This document shows, piece by piece, positions 15,554 to 23,403 of a DNA stretch of 64,000 bases; position 1 is the first letter of the stretch, and the number at the start of each line of letters is the position of its first letter. Source of the stretch: Aldehydirespirator sp965261105 (GTDB taxonomy: Bacteria > Actinomycetota > Acidimicrobiia > Acidimicrobiales > Aldehydirespiratoraceae); assembly GCA_965261105.1 (NCBI GenBank), contig CBDHCM010000006.1, positions 1,798,001 to 1,862,000 of the forward strand, written 5' to 3'. The notes beneath the pieces were generated by a model, which was not told the DNA's origin, made no database searches, and saw only the letters and a program-made list of their open reading frames with translations. Both the position numbers and the translations under genes were made by a program.

Positions 15554-16927
15554 TCAGGCTCGGCGCAGGATGCTCAGGTCTAGATCCAGGCGGCTGATGA
15601 GGCGCTCGGCGCTCGCCGCGGCCTCGGCCATCACCTCACCCTCGTCGACCTTCGTGCACGCCCCGTTCTCGTAGACGACCTCGCCACCGACGATCGTCAT
15701 CTGCACGTCGGAGCTGCGGGCCGAGTACGCGACGGCCGCGACGGGGGCGGGGCGCGGGACCATGTGGGCGCCCTCCAGGCTGACGACGGCGATGTCGGCG
15801 AGCTTGCCGGGCGCCAGTATCCCCGCGTCGATCCCCATGAAGCGGGCGCCCTCGCGGGTGGCCAGCTCCAGGGCCTCGGCCGGGCCCGACATGGTGGGAT
15901 CCATGGCCTGGAGCCGCTGGATCATCACGGCCGTCTTCATCTGCTCGAACATGTCGTTGCGGAATCCGGCCACCGCGCCGTCGTATCCGAGCCCGATGAT
16001 CGCGCCCGCGGCCCGCAGCTCGGCCAGCCGCATGGTTCCCAACCCGAAGACGCCGTGGGAGATCGGGCAGTAGGAGATGGCGGTGCTGCTCTCCCCCGCG
16101 CGGGCGACCTCGCTGTCGTCGAGGAAGATCATGTGGGCGAAGTGCCCGTCGGGCCCCAGCAGGCCAGCCTGGTGAAGCCACAGCACGGGGCGGATGCCGT
16201 GCTCGGCCAGATAGACGTCGGGGTCGGTCTTGTACTGCGAGCAGTGGGTGTGCCAGCCGACGCCCTTGTCGCGGGCCAGCTGGACCGATTCGGCCACGAA
16301 GTCCTGGTCGTTGTAGATGATGTCGCCGGGCGCGGGCCAGATCTCGACCTTGCTGCCGGCGGGCCGTGCATCGATGGCCGCCGCCATCATGTCGAGCTGC
16401 TCCGACGGCGGGTAGGGCTGCTCGCGGCCCATGCCCCGACCGATCGCGCCCCGCATGCCCACCCGCTCCACCGCGTCGGCCACGGCCAGCGTGGTCTCCA
16501 CGTCGGTTCCCGCGTAGTGATGGTCCAGCACCGCGGTCGTGCCGGCGCGCACCTGCTCGACGATGGTCATGGTGACCGCCGCCACCGCCTCGTCGCGGGT
16601 CATGTTGAGGGCCAGGGGGAACATGAAGTCCGGCAGCCACACCCGGAAGTCCACCCCCTCGCCCAAACCCCGGGCCGCGTTCTGGAACAGGTGGTCGTGG
16701 GCCGAGACGAACCCCGGGATCACCGCGGACCCCTTGCAGTCGATGGTCCTGGCCGCTTCGAGGTGGGCTAGCTCTGTGGGAGATCCGACCGCGCTGATCC
16801 GATCGTCGGTGATCGCCACCGCCCCCGGTTCGACGATCAGGCGCTCGTCGTCCATGGTGATGACCGCTCCGCCGCTGAGGAGCAGATCGCAGCGGAGTTC
16901 TGAAGCGTCGGATTGATGCTCGGCCAT
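15554..16927 (-). CDS. Amidohydrolase family protein (TrzA/SsnA-like deaminase/hydrolase)
   Basis: 457 residues. A small N-terminal beta domain (LLLSGGAVITMDDERLIVEP) is followed by the metal-binding VSAHDHLFQNAARG near residue 75, GWHTHCSQ near 225, an HFAHM segment near 262 and GYDGAVAGFRNDM near 318, where the family Asp lies. A GKLADIAVV segment near the end is typical of cyclic amidohydrolases and chlorohydrolases. It probably hydrolyses a C-N or C-Cl bond of a ring or purine-like compound. It forms an operon after the DUF4242 and CMD-type genes, with gaps near 30 bp. Confidence 0.9.
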   Translation of the reverse strand: MAEHQSDASELRCDLLLSGGAVITMDDERLIVEPGAVAITDDRISAVGSPTELAHLEAARTIDCKGSAVIPGFVSAHDHLFQNAARGLGEGVDFRVWLPDFMFPLALNMTRDEAVAAVTMTIVEQVRAGTTAVLDHHYAGTDVETTLAVADAVERVGMRGAIGRGMGREQPYPPSEQLDMMAAAIDARPAGSKVEIWPAPGDIIYNDQDFVAESVQLARDKGVGWHTHCSQYKTDPDVYLAEHGIRPVLWLHQAGLLGPDGHFAHMIFLDDSEVARAGESSTAISYCPISHGVFGLGTMRLAELRAAGAIIGLGYDGAVAGFRNDMFEQMKTAVMIQRLQAMDPTMSGPAEALELATREGARFMGIDAGILAPGKLADIAVVSLEGAHMVPRPAPVAAVAYSARSSDVQMTIVGGEVVYENGACTKVDEGEVMAEAAASAERLISRLDLDLSILRRA

Positions 16928-16960
16928 CGGTTACGAAAATCTGGACAGGATCCAGGGCGC

Positions 16961-17491
16961 TCAGCCGTGGACGTAGTGGGACGGGTCCTCGGTGGGGTCG
17001 GCAGTCTGGTTGATCGGACAGTCGTCCGCGATCTCCAGGATGGCCATTGTCCGCCCGATGCCCACACAGAAGCCGATAAGTGTCACCAGCTCGAGGATCT
17101 GCTGGTCCGTGAAGTGCTCCTTCATCCGGGCCCAGTAGTCCTCGTCGCTGATCATCGCCTCGTGATCCCAGCAGAACCGCTCGGCGGTCTCGGCCGCCAG
17201 TTTCTCGGCCTCGCTGAACGCACCGATCTCGGCGTACTGCGAGACGTGGTGGTACAGATCCTCGTCGAGTCCTTGCTGCATCGCCGATGCAGACCGGGTG
17301 TTAATTCAAATGTGGCACTGGCTGATCTGGGCCACCCTCATGCGGGCGATCTCGCGGACCCGCACATCGAGCGAGATCTTCGTGTACAGCGCATTGCTGG
17401 CGGCACCCACGCTCATGCCCACGTCGGGCTGGAGCTTCCACACTCGAATGCGCTCTCGCCCTTTGCCGTCGGGGACGTTGATCCGTGCCAT
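16961..17491 (-). CDS. AhpD/CMD-like protein with in-frame TGA: candidate selenoprotein
   Basis: ATG 17491 (AGGA five bases before) opens MARINVPDGKGRER and runs to REIARMRVAQISQCHI, where TGA 17308-17306 follows. Past it the same frame continues as INTRSASAMQQGLDEDLYHH, then YAEIGAFSEAEKLAAE and FTDQQILELVTLIGF to TGA 16961, 176 residues in all. Both parts belong to one CMD/AhpD-like family, and the TGA occupies the second Cys of the CxxC redox motif (C-H-I-TGA). A perfect 7-bp hairpin with a GGC loop begins 13 nt after the TGA. Cys-to-Sec in CxxC is the usual pattern for selenoproteins. The alternative is a nonsense mutation that splits the gene, with a restart at ATG 17281. Confidence 0.6.
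17276..17292 (-). promoter_or_regulatory. Candidate bacterial SECIS hairpin
   Basis: On the minus strand CTGCATC-GGC-GATGCAG forms a perfect 7-bp stem with a three-base loop that begins with G. The loop starts 20 nt after the in-frame TGA of the CMD-type gene. Spacing, stem length and a G in the first loop positions all agree with the known loose consensus for bacterial SECIS elements, which sit in the coding region just after UGA. Confidence 0.5.
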
Positions 17492-17520
17492 GGCGGTCCT
17501 TCCGGATCAGGCGATCGCAG

Positions 17521-17805
17521 CTAACCCTTCTCGGTCGTTGGATCGATGATCTTGCCGATCTCGGTGACCACCGTCGCCGGGAACCCACTGCGCTCGGCGT
17601 GCTCGTCGATCAGCTCCGGGCCGTCGGAGACATAGATGCAGAACGTCTTGTCGCCGGCCACATAGCTGTGCTCCCACTGGATGTGCTTGCCCTCGGACTG
17701 CATCGCCCGCAGGACCGAGTTGGATTGTCCGGCCGCAGCGCGCAGTTGCTCGCGCTCGGCCGAGCCGATGTCTGGGATGTCCCGTTCGATGACGAAGCGC
17801 CGCAT
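17521..17805 (-). CDS. DUF4242 family protein
   Basis: 94 residues: MRRFVIERDIPDIGSAEREQ at the start and KHIQWEHSYVAGDKTFCIYV in the middle, the pattern of the DUF4242 (SCO4226-like) ferredoxin-fold proteins, some of which bind nickel. The family's His and Cys positions appear in WEHSYV and KTFCIYV. It is the first gene of the operon with the CMD-type selenoprotein candidate and the amidohydrolase (29-bp gap to the next start). Confidence 0.85.
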   Translation of the reverse strand: MRRFVIERDIPDIGSAEREQLRAAAGQSNSVLRAMQSEGKHIQWEHSYVAGDKTFCIYVSDGPELIDEHAERSGFPATVVTEIGKIIDPTTEKG

Positions 17806-17924
17806 AGTCCCTCCCGTGGTACTTCTGGGCCTCTGACACTAACCCTGCGGGGGTGTCCACCGCGAGGCTCCAGGTACTTCGGCAAACGGCGACCAGCGGC
17901 GCCGCCCGGGAAACCCCGCGTGGT

Positions 17925-18011
17925 TGGTGTCGGAGGGGGGACTTGAACCCCCACGCCCCGGAGGGCACTAGCCCCTCAAGCTAGCGCGTCTGCCAATTCC
18001 GCCACTCCGAC
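17925..18011 (-). tRNA. tRNA-Leu (anticodon GAG)
   Basis: The minus strand folds as a class II tRNA. Acceptor arm GTCGGAG (18011-18005) pairs with CTCCGAC (17935-17929). The anticodon stem GCTAG/CTAGC encloses loop TTGAGGG with anticodon GAG, a long variable arm (GCCCTCCGGGGC region) follows, and the T-loop reads GGTTCAAGTCC. Discriminator A and an encoded CCA follow (17928-17925). It reads CUC leucine codons. Confidence 0.95.
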
Positions 18012-18096
18012 GTGGGCGTCTGATGTTACCGGGGGCCGTGCGCGCCGCCACCGGCCGGTCCGGTGGGAGAGGCCTGAGGATTGCGTGACAAGTCCT

Positions 18097-18909
18097 TCAG
18101 GCGCTACGCAGACTTGGTGCTGATGGAGAGTTCCGTCGCAGGAGCCGTCTCAGCCGGCCCGACCGCGTCACGGTGTCCTGGTTGGGACTGGGGTCTTCGC
18201 TGGAACTGGGGCCTTCGACCCGCGTCAGGCGGGCGGACAGCACCCCGTAGCGCGGTCGCGTGTCGGCGTGGTCGAACGGGATGTCCTGCTTGGCGCTCGT
18301 GTAGGCGCCGCCTCCGAGTTTCTCGCAACAGCGCAGGGACTGGACGGCGAACTCCGGCGCGAGTAGCTCGACCACGCTCCAGTCGAAGCAGATCGGTTCT
18401 TGGGGCGTCGGTTTGTCGTGGACGTCCGTGATGACGAGCAGCAGGCCCCCCACCGCGGTCACCCGCTTCATCTCTGCGATCGAGGCATCTAGGTCGTCCA
18501 CATGGTCGAGCGAGTTGAAGGAGCAGACGATGTCAAAGTTGTGGTCGGGCACCGGAATGGACTCCGCGCCGGCCGCGATGTAGGTCATCGCATGATGAGT
18601 CGCTCCCATTTGCAGATACTCGCCTGCCAGGGGGTCTACACCCACCCGCTCTCGAGCCATGGTCGCCCACTCCAGCGACCCCCTGGGACCGCATCCGATG
18701 TCCAGCACCCGCTTGTCGCGGTAGTCGTCGCGGCTCAAACCGAAGTGGTCGGTGTAGTAGCCCTCGAACCAGCCGTTCAGGAGCGTGCCCTCGATGTCCT
18801 TGCGCTCCGACCAGTAGGCGAGTTCGCCGACCTTCTTACGGTCGGTTTCGTTCTTGTCTGCGGTTCTCTGGTCGGCTTCGTTCTTGTCGGCGGTGCTCTG
18901 GTCGGCCAT
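18097..18909 (-). CDS. Class I SAM-dependent methyltransferase
   Basis: 270 residues. The SAM motif I is RVLDIGCGPRGSLEWA near residue 68; motif II-like FDIVCSFNSLDHVDDLD near 125 and GGLLLVITDVHD near 153 complete the Rossmann fold. The first 25 residues are charged and contain a 10-residue duplication (ADQxTADKNE) encoded by two 30-bp repeats at 18841-18900. The C-terminal tail is basic and Ser-rich. The substrate is unknown. Confidence 0.85.
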   Translation of the reverse strand: MADQSTADKNEADQRTADKNETDRKKVGELAYWSERKDIEGTLLNGWFEGYYTDHFGLSRDDYRDKRVLDIGCGPRGSLEWATMARERVGVDPLAGEYLQMGATHHAMTYIAAGAESIPVPDHNFDIVCSFNSLDHVDDLDASIAEMKRVTAVGGLLLVITDVHDKPTPQEPICFDWSVVELLAPEFAVQSLRCCEKLGGGAYTSAKQDIPFDHADTRPRYGVLSARLTRVEGPSSSEDPSPNQDTVTRSGRLRRLLRRNSPSAPSLRSA

Positions 18910-19005
18910 GTCGCTCCCCGGATTGGTTCGTCGAGCCTATGTCGGCAGCGACGCGGGCTGTTGGGTGGCGAGGCGGGTGGGCGCGAGTCGCTGGACAGGG
19001 CGTCG

Positions 19006-19641
19006 TCAGCCGCAGCAGGTGTCGGCGAGGGACTCGGCCCGCCAGACGGACACCGTCTCGTAGGCGGCCAGCGAGGCAATGAACAGCCCGGCCAGCGGGT
19101 CGGCCCACCACCAGCCCAGAGCGGCGTTGGCACCCAGCCCGATGAGCAGCCCGCCCGACATCAGCGCGCAAAGCACGGTCTGGGCGGCCTCGGCCTCCAC
19201 TGCCCGCGATCCGATCAGCGGTGCGAGGCGCCGCTTGGCTCGGGCCAGCAGCGGCATGACTGCCAGCGACAGGGCGGCCATCACGATGCCGACCAGCGAC
19301 TCCTCGGGCCGGTCGGTCAGCGCGAGGTCGCGCGCCGACTCCACTCCGACGTAGACGGCTAGAACGGCGAAGCTCACCGCGATGAGGCGCTGAGCCAGCC
19401 GGTCGGCTTGCTGCTTGCAGCCGGTGCGGCGCTCCTGGGCCAGCCGCCAGGCCAGGATCAGCGCGGCCGACACCTCGATGCCGGAATCCAACCCGAAACC
19501 GATCAGGCTCACCGACCCCGCGGCGATGCCCGCGGCGATGGCGATCACGCCCTCGACGCTGTTCCACCCGATGGTCGCAGCGGTGAGCCACTTCTGGCGG
19601 GTGACGGCCTGGTCACGGGTCGTCGGCGTCGTCAGTGCCAT
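19006..19641 (-). CDS. Cation efflux (CDF-like) transporter, membrane domain only
   Basis: 211 residues with about six hydrophobic segments. CDF signatures are GFGLDSGIEVSAA in the second segment and WWWADPLAGLFIA in the last, each with the Asp that contributes to the zinc/divalent metal site. The cytoplasmic C-terminal domain of full CDF proteins is missing, as is common in this short actinobacterial type; the end is ADTCCG. Probably an inner-membrane metal or proton antiporter. Confidence 0.85.
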   Translation of the reverse strand: MALTTPTTRDQAVTRQKWLTAATIGWNSVEGVIAIAAGIAAGSVSLIGFGLDSGIEVSAALILAWRLAQERRTGCKQQADRLAQRLIAVSFAVLAVYVGVESARDLALTDRPEESLVGIVMAALSLAVMPLLARAKRRLAPLIGSRAVEAEAAQTVLCALMSGGLLIGLGANAALGWWWADPLAGLFIASLAAYETVSVWRAESLADTCCG

Positions 19642-19903
19642 CGAGTCGCTGCCTCCCGTGCGTTCTCCGCTGCGAACCGCGGCCTTCCGTCCACTATTCC
19701 ACCGCTGCGGTCTCGCCCGCTGGATCGGGGCTGACCCTGCGGGTCGAGATCCTGCCGCGCCGGGTGCCGCTGCGACGCCCGGCGAGCGCCGCTACCGCAC
19801 CGGGCGACCGACCAGGCCAGCCGGGCCGCGCTCGCAGCGGATTAGCCTGTTGGCACCGTTCAAACATCGACAACAGACGTTGTGCATTCAATTAGTGGTG
19901 TGA

Positions 19904-19909
19904 TACATT
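19904..19909 (+). promoter_or_regulatory. -10 box of a leaderless transcript
   Basis: TACATT (TANNNT type) lies seven bases before ATG 19917 in the only AT-rich stretch of the preceding 270 bp. Transcription should then start at or next to the ATG. The gap 19642-19903 shows no gene. Confidence 0.5.
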
Positions 19910-19916
19910 AAAAATC

Positions 19917-20210
19917 ATGGCATCAGATGATATAGTCATGAATGTCACGTTCAATGATTCGGTGCCCGCCGGCGGCACCTATGCCAACGGCGCGCTCGTA
20001 TGGAACACCCCTCATGAGTTCACGATCGATTTCACCTCTCATCGCTCGCCGACCCACGACGGCGATGCCCACGACGTGCTGGTGGTGGCGCGCATGAAGG
20101 TCCCGACCAGCGCCATGTTCGGGATCGTTCAGGCCATGTCGGCCAACATCGACCGCTACGAGCAGCAGTACGGGCGCATAACTCCGAGACCACCCAAGGA
20201 GGCACCATGA
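19917..20210 (+). CDS. DUF3467 family protein
   Basis: 97 residues. It matches the short DUF3467 pattern: YANGALVWNTPHEFTIDFTS, VVARMKVPTSAMFGIVQAM and the ending NIDRYEQQYGRI. The role of the family is unknown. It opens a plus-strand cluster at the edge of the defence island; its stop overlaps the ATG of the next small gene (ATGA), with GGAGG before it. Confidence 0.85.
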   Translation: MASDDIVMNVTFNDSVPAGGTYANGALVWNTPHEFTIDFTSHRSPTHDGDAHDVLVVARMKVPTSAMFGIVQAMSANIDRYEQQYGRITPRPPKEAP

Positions 20211-20383
20211 GAAACAACGGCAGCGACCCGGTCTTCGCCAGCGCCGGACGCTTCGACTTCAAGGTCAGGACCGACGACGCCAACGTCTCGATCTCGCGGC
20301 CGGTCAGCCGCGAGGACGTCGACAGAGTGCGGCGCCAGCTCGCCGAGTGGGAGAGCCGCCTGCGGCCTTCGCAGCCCGCCTAG
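20207..20383 (+). CDS. Small hypothetical protein coupled to the DUF3467 gene
   Basis: 58 residues from ATG 20207, which overlaps the DUF3467 stop; AAGGAGG lies just before it. It reads MRNNGSDPVFASAGRFDFKV, then SISRPVSREDVDRVRRQLAE and a short basic end. Strong SD and coupling argue it is real. No family is recognised. Confidence 0.65.
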   Translation: MRNNGSDPVFASAGRFDFKVRTDDANVSISRPVSREDVDRVRRQLAEWESRLRPSQPA

Positions 20384-20387
20384 CCGC

Positions 20388-20450
20388 CATTCGAACTCGG
20401 AGGACTTGGCGCCCCAGGCTGCGGGCGTTCTCTGAGACTGTGCGGCGGGT
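20388..20450 (-). pseudogene. 3'-end remnant of a second DUF499 ATPase gene
   Basis: This 60-bp stretch matches the last codons of the DUF499 gene at 23404-26658 (about 80% by eye). It reads TRRTVSENARSLG, and after correcting one base continues AKSSEFE, against TRRTVSENANSLGAQSSEFE in the intact gene. Nothing upstream of this piece resembles the ATPase. It is a footprint of a lost paralogue or of a duplication that brought in the adjacent toxin/antitoxin-like pair. Confidence 0.6.
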
Positions 20451-20461
20451 GCCCAGCATCT

Positions 20462-20683
20462 ATGGATGTATGCATCACTCGCAGCGCGCGGCGACATGGG
20501 ATCGCCGATGACGACATCCTCCACGCGTTCCGAAACGCAATCCGGATGGAGCCGGTGGACGATGTGTCAATGCTCGTTGGGCCCGACCGCAGCGGTCGCT
20601 TGCTGGAGGTCGGAGCCGTGAGTCGGGCCGAGCGCACTACGATCATCCATGCGATGCCCGCAAGAGTTAAGTATCTGAGGTGA
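20462..20683 (+). CDS. Toxin-like small protein (copy 1)
   Basis: 73 residues: SARRHGIADDDILHAFRNAI, then MLVGPDRSGRLLEVGAVS and IIHAMPARVKYLR. This compact family is common in actinobacteria next to a small acidic helix-turn-helix protein and has the look of a type II toxin; the activity is unproven. The stop overlaps the GTG of the next gene (GTGA). A second, broken copy lies at 22577-22801. Confidence 0.65.
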   Translation: MDVCITRSARRHGIADDDILHAFRNAIRMEPVDDVSMLVGPDRSGRLLEVGAVSRAERTTIIHAMPARVKYLR

Positions 20684-21015
20684 GCCGCATGCCCGATACT
20701 CTTCGAGAGCTCATCGACAGCGCAGAGGCGAGCGGCGACTGGGACGCGGTGGCGGACTGGTGCGAGCAGTTTGACTGGGCGCAGGCCGAAGGGATCCCCG
20801 CCGCGGAGTTCTACCTCGAGTTCGCCGCGGCTGCGACCGGCGCCACTGGGCAACAGCCCGCAGTGACTCGCCCGCAGCTCCTTGAAGCGGTCGCAGCAGC
20901 GCGCAGCAACGGTGTGTCCTGGGGGCGTATCGGCGAGATTCTCGGCGTCACGAGCGAGGAAGCCCAGCAGCACTACGCAGTCTCGACCGACGCTCACGCG
21001 GCCGCAGCCCCATAG
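20680..21015 (+). CDS. Antitoxin-like helix-turn-helix protein (copy 1)
   Basis: 111 residues from GTG 20680, overlapping the toxin-like stop. Acidic N-terminal helices (RELIDSAEASGDWDAVADWC) are followed by an HTH-like end, SWGRIGEILGVTSEEAQQHY. It is about half identical to the protein at 22798-23112. The architecture (small basic gene, then coupled acidic HTH gene) is that of a toxin/antitoxin operon. The 21016-21207 gap after it holds no supported gene. Confidence 0.65.
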   Translation: MSRMPDTLRELIDSAEASGDWDAVADWCEQFDWAQAEGIPAAEFYLEFAAAATGATGQQPAVTRPQLLEAVAAARSNGVSWGRIGEILGVTSEEAQQHYAVSTDAHAAAAP

Positions 21016-21207
21016 CGCCTGTCGAGTTCGTCGTGCGCACCGCCGCGAACGCCCGTCGGCATTCCCGGGATCGAGATCCCTGCGTGAGGAGACCTCGGAT
21101 GGACGTCACCCTCTTCTACAAAGCGGGCGGGCTGGCCGCCGCCCTTCGCAAGGTCCACTAGACCCGGCACTCGTCTCCGCGGGGGCCTCGCTGCTCAGGC
21201 TCCGCTG

Positions 21208-22494
21208 CTAGGAGCGCTCGTGGCCGCAGTGTGAGGAGCAGCCCTGCAGCCATTCACGCACCGCGTCATGGTCGTGGTAGTCGACGCCATCGGCGAGCAG
21301 TGCCGTGAGAGTGCTGGTGGCCGGCGGGGCCAGCGTGTCGCCGTACCGTTCCACACCGGTGGTGCCGGTGCCTTCTAGCGCGCCTCTGGCCGTTTCGAGG
21401 CTCACTTGTATGAGATCCCCGCGCAGGCCGCATCGCTCCCCGGCGAATCGCAGCCATCGCGGGAACACCGACGCGACCGTGCGGCGATACCCGTCGTCGC
21501 CGACCGCGTTCGCGGGAACCCACCCGGCCAGGTACAGCGTGACCCTGCACGGGCTCCAGCACAACGGGTCGCCGTAGCTCCACGCCGACGCGAACCGGAA
21601 AATGTCGGCGATCACCTCCTCGGCAGCGTCACGGTGCTGTGCGGATGCCACGGCCAGGAAGTCCCTGCGCAGGTCGTCGAGCTCTCGGCTGCTGAGAGCC
21701 CTGACATGCTGGGGAGAACCACCGTAGGGCAGGAGCGCGACCCGGTGATCGACTAGGGCGCGCAGCTCGTTCACCACGATGCCAGTCGCTTGCGGGCTGT
21801 CCCTGCCGACGCGCCGGTCTTCCAGCTTGAGTGCTGCTTCGACGGTCGCTCGGGCATCGGACAGGTTGATCTCGGTCATGACGGTGTGGGGACCGGCCTG
21901 GGCTCTTTCGGCGAACTGCTCGATCGGCGGGCCGTACAGCAAGTCGGCCTTGGGCCCGCCCGCGGTCGCAGCGACCTCTACGCCGATGCCGCGGGCTTCG
22001 CCGCCCGGCCGCTCGAAGTCGGTCCACACGATGAAGTGGTCGCCCCAGGGATCGACCAGCGTCACAGCACGCAGCGGCGTCACGCGGCCCAGTTCGTCGG
22101 CCCACGGCGGCATGGGAGCGCCCTTGTCGAACAGCCGCCGCAGAAGGCGACGGGCCCGGCTGCGGTGCCCGCTGGGTCCGTAGGCGGCGACCGCTGCCGC
22201 AACCGCCGCCGCGGCTGCGGTGTCGTGGCAGTCCTCCGCCGCGGCCAGCACCCTCGATGGGCTCAGCGCGTGGCCGCAGGCGAGACCACCGGGGTGGAAC
22301 AGCGGCTGCACGGACGACGCCCAAACCTCGGCCTCGTCCAGGTCTGGATGCCCGGCAGCGGTCACGGAGGCGCTCCGCAGCAGCAACTCCTCCGCGGTCG
22401 GGCATCCGCACGGCAGTTCGCCGCGGCGTTTGGCGGGCCTGGTTCCCTTCGGGGTGACGCGTCCGCCGCGACAGCGGCGCTTTGGGCGTGACAT
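21208..22494 (-). CDS. Hypothetical protein, 428 aa
   Basis: No family recognised. The first 25 residues are very basic (MSRPKRRCRGGRVTPKG), followed by Cys pairs (LPCGCP, LACGH) that could bind zinc. A central VTLVDPWGDHFIVWTDF and a C-terminal LCWSPCRVTLYLAGWVP with PRWLRFAGERCGL suggest a folded enzyme-like protein. It sits on the minus strand between two copies of the toxin/antitoxin-like pair and could be cargo of that duplication. Confidence 0.6.
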   Translation of the reverse strand: MSRPKRRCRGGRVTPKGTRPAKRRGELPCGCPTAEELLLRSASVTAAGHPDLDEAEVWASSVQPLFHPGGLACGHALSPSRVLAAAEDCHDTAAAAAVAAAVAAYGPSGHRSRARRLLRRLFDKGAPMPPWADELGRVTPLRAVTLVDPWGDHFIVWTDFERPGGEARGIGVEVAATAGGPKADLLYGPPIEQFAERAQAGPHTVMTEINLSDARATVEAALKLEDRRVGRDSPQATGIVVNELRALVDHRVALLPYGGSPQHVRALSSRELDDLRRDFLAVASAQHRDAAEEVIADIFRFASAWSYGDPLCWSPCRVTLYLAGWVPANAVGDDGYRRTVASVFPRWLRFAGERCGLRGDLIQVSLETARGALEGTGTTGVERYGDTLAPPATSTLTALLADGVDYHDHDAVREWLQGCSSHCGHERS

Positions 22495-22525
22495 CAGCTA
22501 CCTCCTGCCCCGAGTTGCAGCAAAA

Positions 22526-22576
22526 TATACTGCTATCTTATGTTATGACCTACCTATATGTTCCAATTGGAGCAAG
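22526..22576 (+). promoter_or_regulatory. AT-rich divergent promoter with possible 10-codon leader
   Basis: TATACT (22526-22531) is a good -10 box in an AT-rich strip between the 428-aa gene and the second toxin-like copy. ATG 22545 opens a short frame, MTYLYVPIGAR, whose TGA overlaps the ATG at 22577, so it could act as a coupled leader. Confidence 0.45.
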
Positions 22577-22801
22577 ATGATGTCCATAGAGATTTCGGAC
22601 AGCGCCCGTCGGCATGGAATCGAGGACGAGGACGTGCTGCACGCTGTACGGAACGCGATCTAGGCGAACAGGGTGGAGGACGTGTTGATGCTCATCGGAG
22701 CGGATCGCAGTGGTCGCCTTCTGGAGGTAGGCGCCGTTGGTGAAGCAGAGCGTTGTAAGATCATTCATGCAATGCCGGCACGAGCCAAGCACTTGAGGTG
22801 A
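22577..22801 (+). pseudogene. Toxin-like small protein (copy 2) with premature amber stop
   Basis: MSIEISDSARRHGIEDEDVL HAVRNAI is followed by TAG (22661-22663), then in the same frame ANRVEDVLMLIGADRSGRLL and IIHAMPARAKHLR to TGA 22801. It is clearly paralogous to 20462-20683. The toxin-like protein is cut at residue 28 while the partner gene after it is intact, the state expected after toxin inactivation. Confidence 0.7.
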
Positions 22802-23112
22802 GTCCCGTGTCGAAGACAATTCGAGAACTCATCAACGACGCAAGAGCGAGCGGGGACTGGAACGCGGTCGCTGACTGGTGTGAGACCTACGACTGGTCGA
22901 AGGCCGACGAGATCCCGGTCGCCGAGTTCGACTTGTGGCGGGACGCCAGGATGGGAGGCCACGGCGAGGATCGAGTCGTTGAAGCCGTGGCTGCCGCCAG
23001 TGCCGGCGGTACGACGTGGGACCGGATCGGCGAGATTCTCGGCATCTCTGGCCCGGAAGCCCGGCAGCGCTACGGGACCGCGATCGACGAAACCGAGGCA
23101 GTGAGCCGATAG
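22798..23112 (+). CDS. Antitoxin-like helix-turn-helix protein (copy 2)
   Basis: 104 residues from GTG 22798 overlapping the toxin-like stop. It matches copy 1 in the acidic N-terminus (RELINDARASGDWNAVADWC) and the HTH end (TWDRIGEILGISGPEARQRY), but the middle has diverged. With the toxin-like partner truncated it is effectively orphaned. Confidence 0.65.
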   Translation: MSPVSKTIRELINDARASGDWNAVADWCETYDWSKADEIPVAEFDLWRDARMGGHGEDRVVEAVAAASAGGTTWDRIGEILGISGPEARQRYGTAIDETEAVSR

Positions 23113-23191
23113 CCGACGTCCGGACTGTCGTCACCCGCCACAGAATGCGCCGATCGTGATTCTGGTCAACCCGGGGTCGACTACAACGACG

Positions 23192-23375
23192 TCATCTAAG
23201 GTCAGCATCGAGCCAGGCCATCTCCGCCTTTGTGGACTCGACCCCCCCCGTCGGCGCCTATCTGGTTCTGGCGCAGGCGCCGAACCGCGAGGGCGACAGT
23301 GGCGCCCAGCGCAACTGCGAGCTTCTTGAGCTCCCGATGGGTGGAGACATCGATCTGAATCCTCGTGCTAGGCAT
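23192..23375 (-). pseudogene. RHH (VapB-like) antitoxin with homopolymer frameshift
   Basis: ATG 23375 opens MPSTRIQIDVSTHRELKKLA, then RRLRQNQIGAD, a typical ribbon-helix-helix antitoxin. At a run of eight C (plus strand, 23232-23239) the frame slips. With seven C it would continue GGVESTKAEMAWLDADLR and stop at 23192, 60 residues, the usual VapB end. It lies 28 bp after the DUF499 stop. No VapC is adjacent. The run could be a sequencing error or a slippage site. Confidence 0.6.
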
Positions 23376-23403
23376 GTGGATCAACTTCGCGTGAACATAG
23401 CGG

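Noticed and set aside
21099..21161. 20-codon plus-strand ORF (MDVTLFYKAGGLAAALRKVH)
   Set aside because: Has a GGAG upstream but is very short, isolated and unmatched; not enough support.
22661..22663. In-frame TAG read as pyrrolysine in the second toxin-like gene
   Set aside because: Copy 1 has an ordinary residue there, the product is not a methylamine methyltransferase and bacteria of this kind rarely have the system; a nonsense mutation is simpler.
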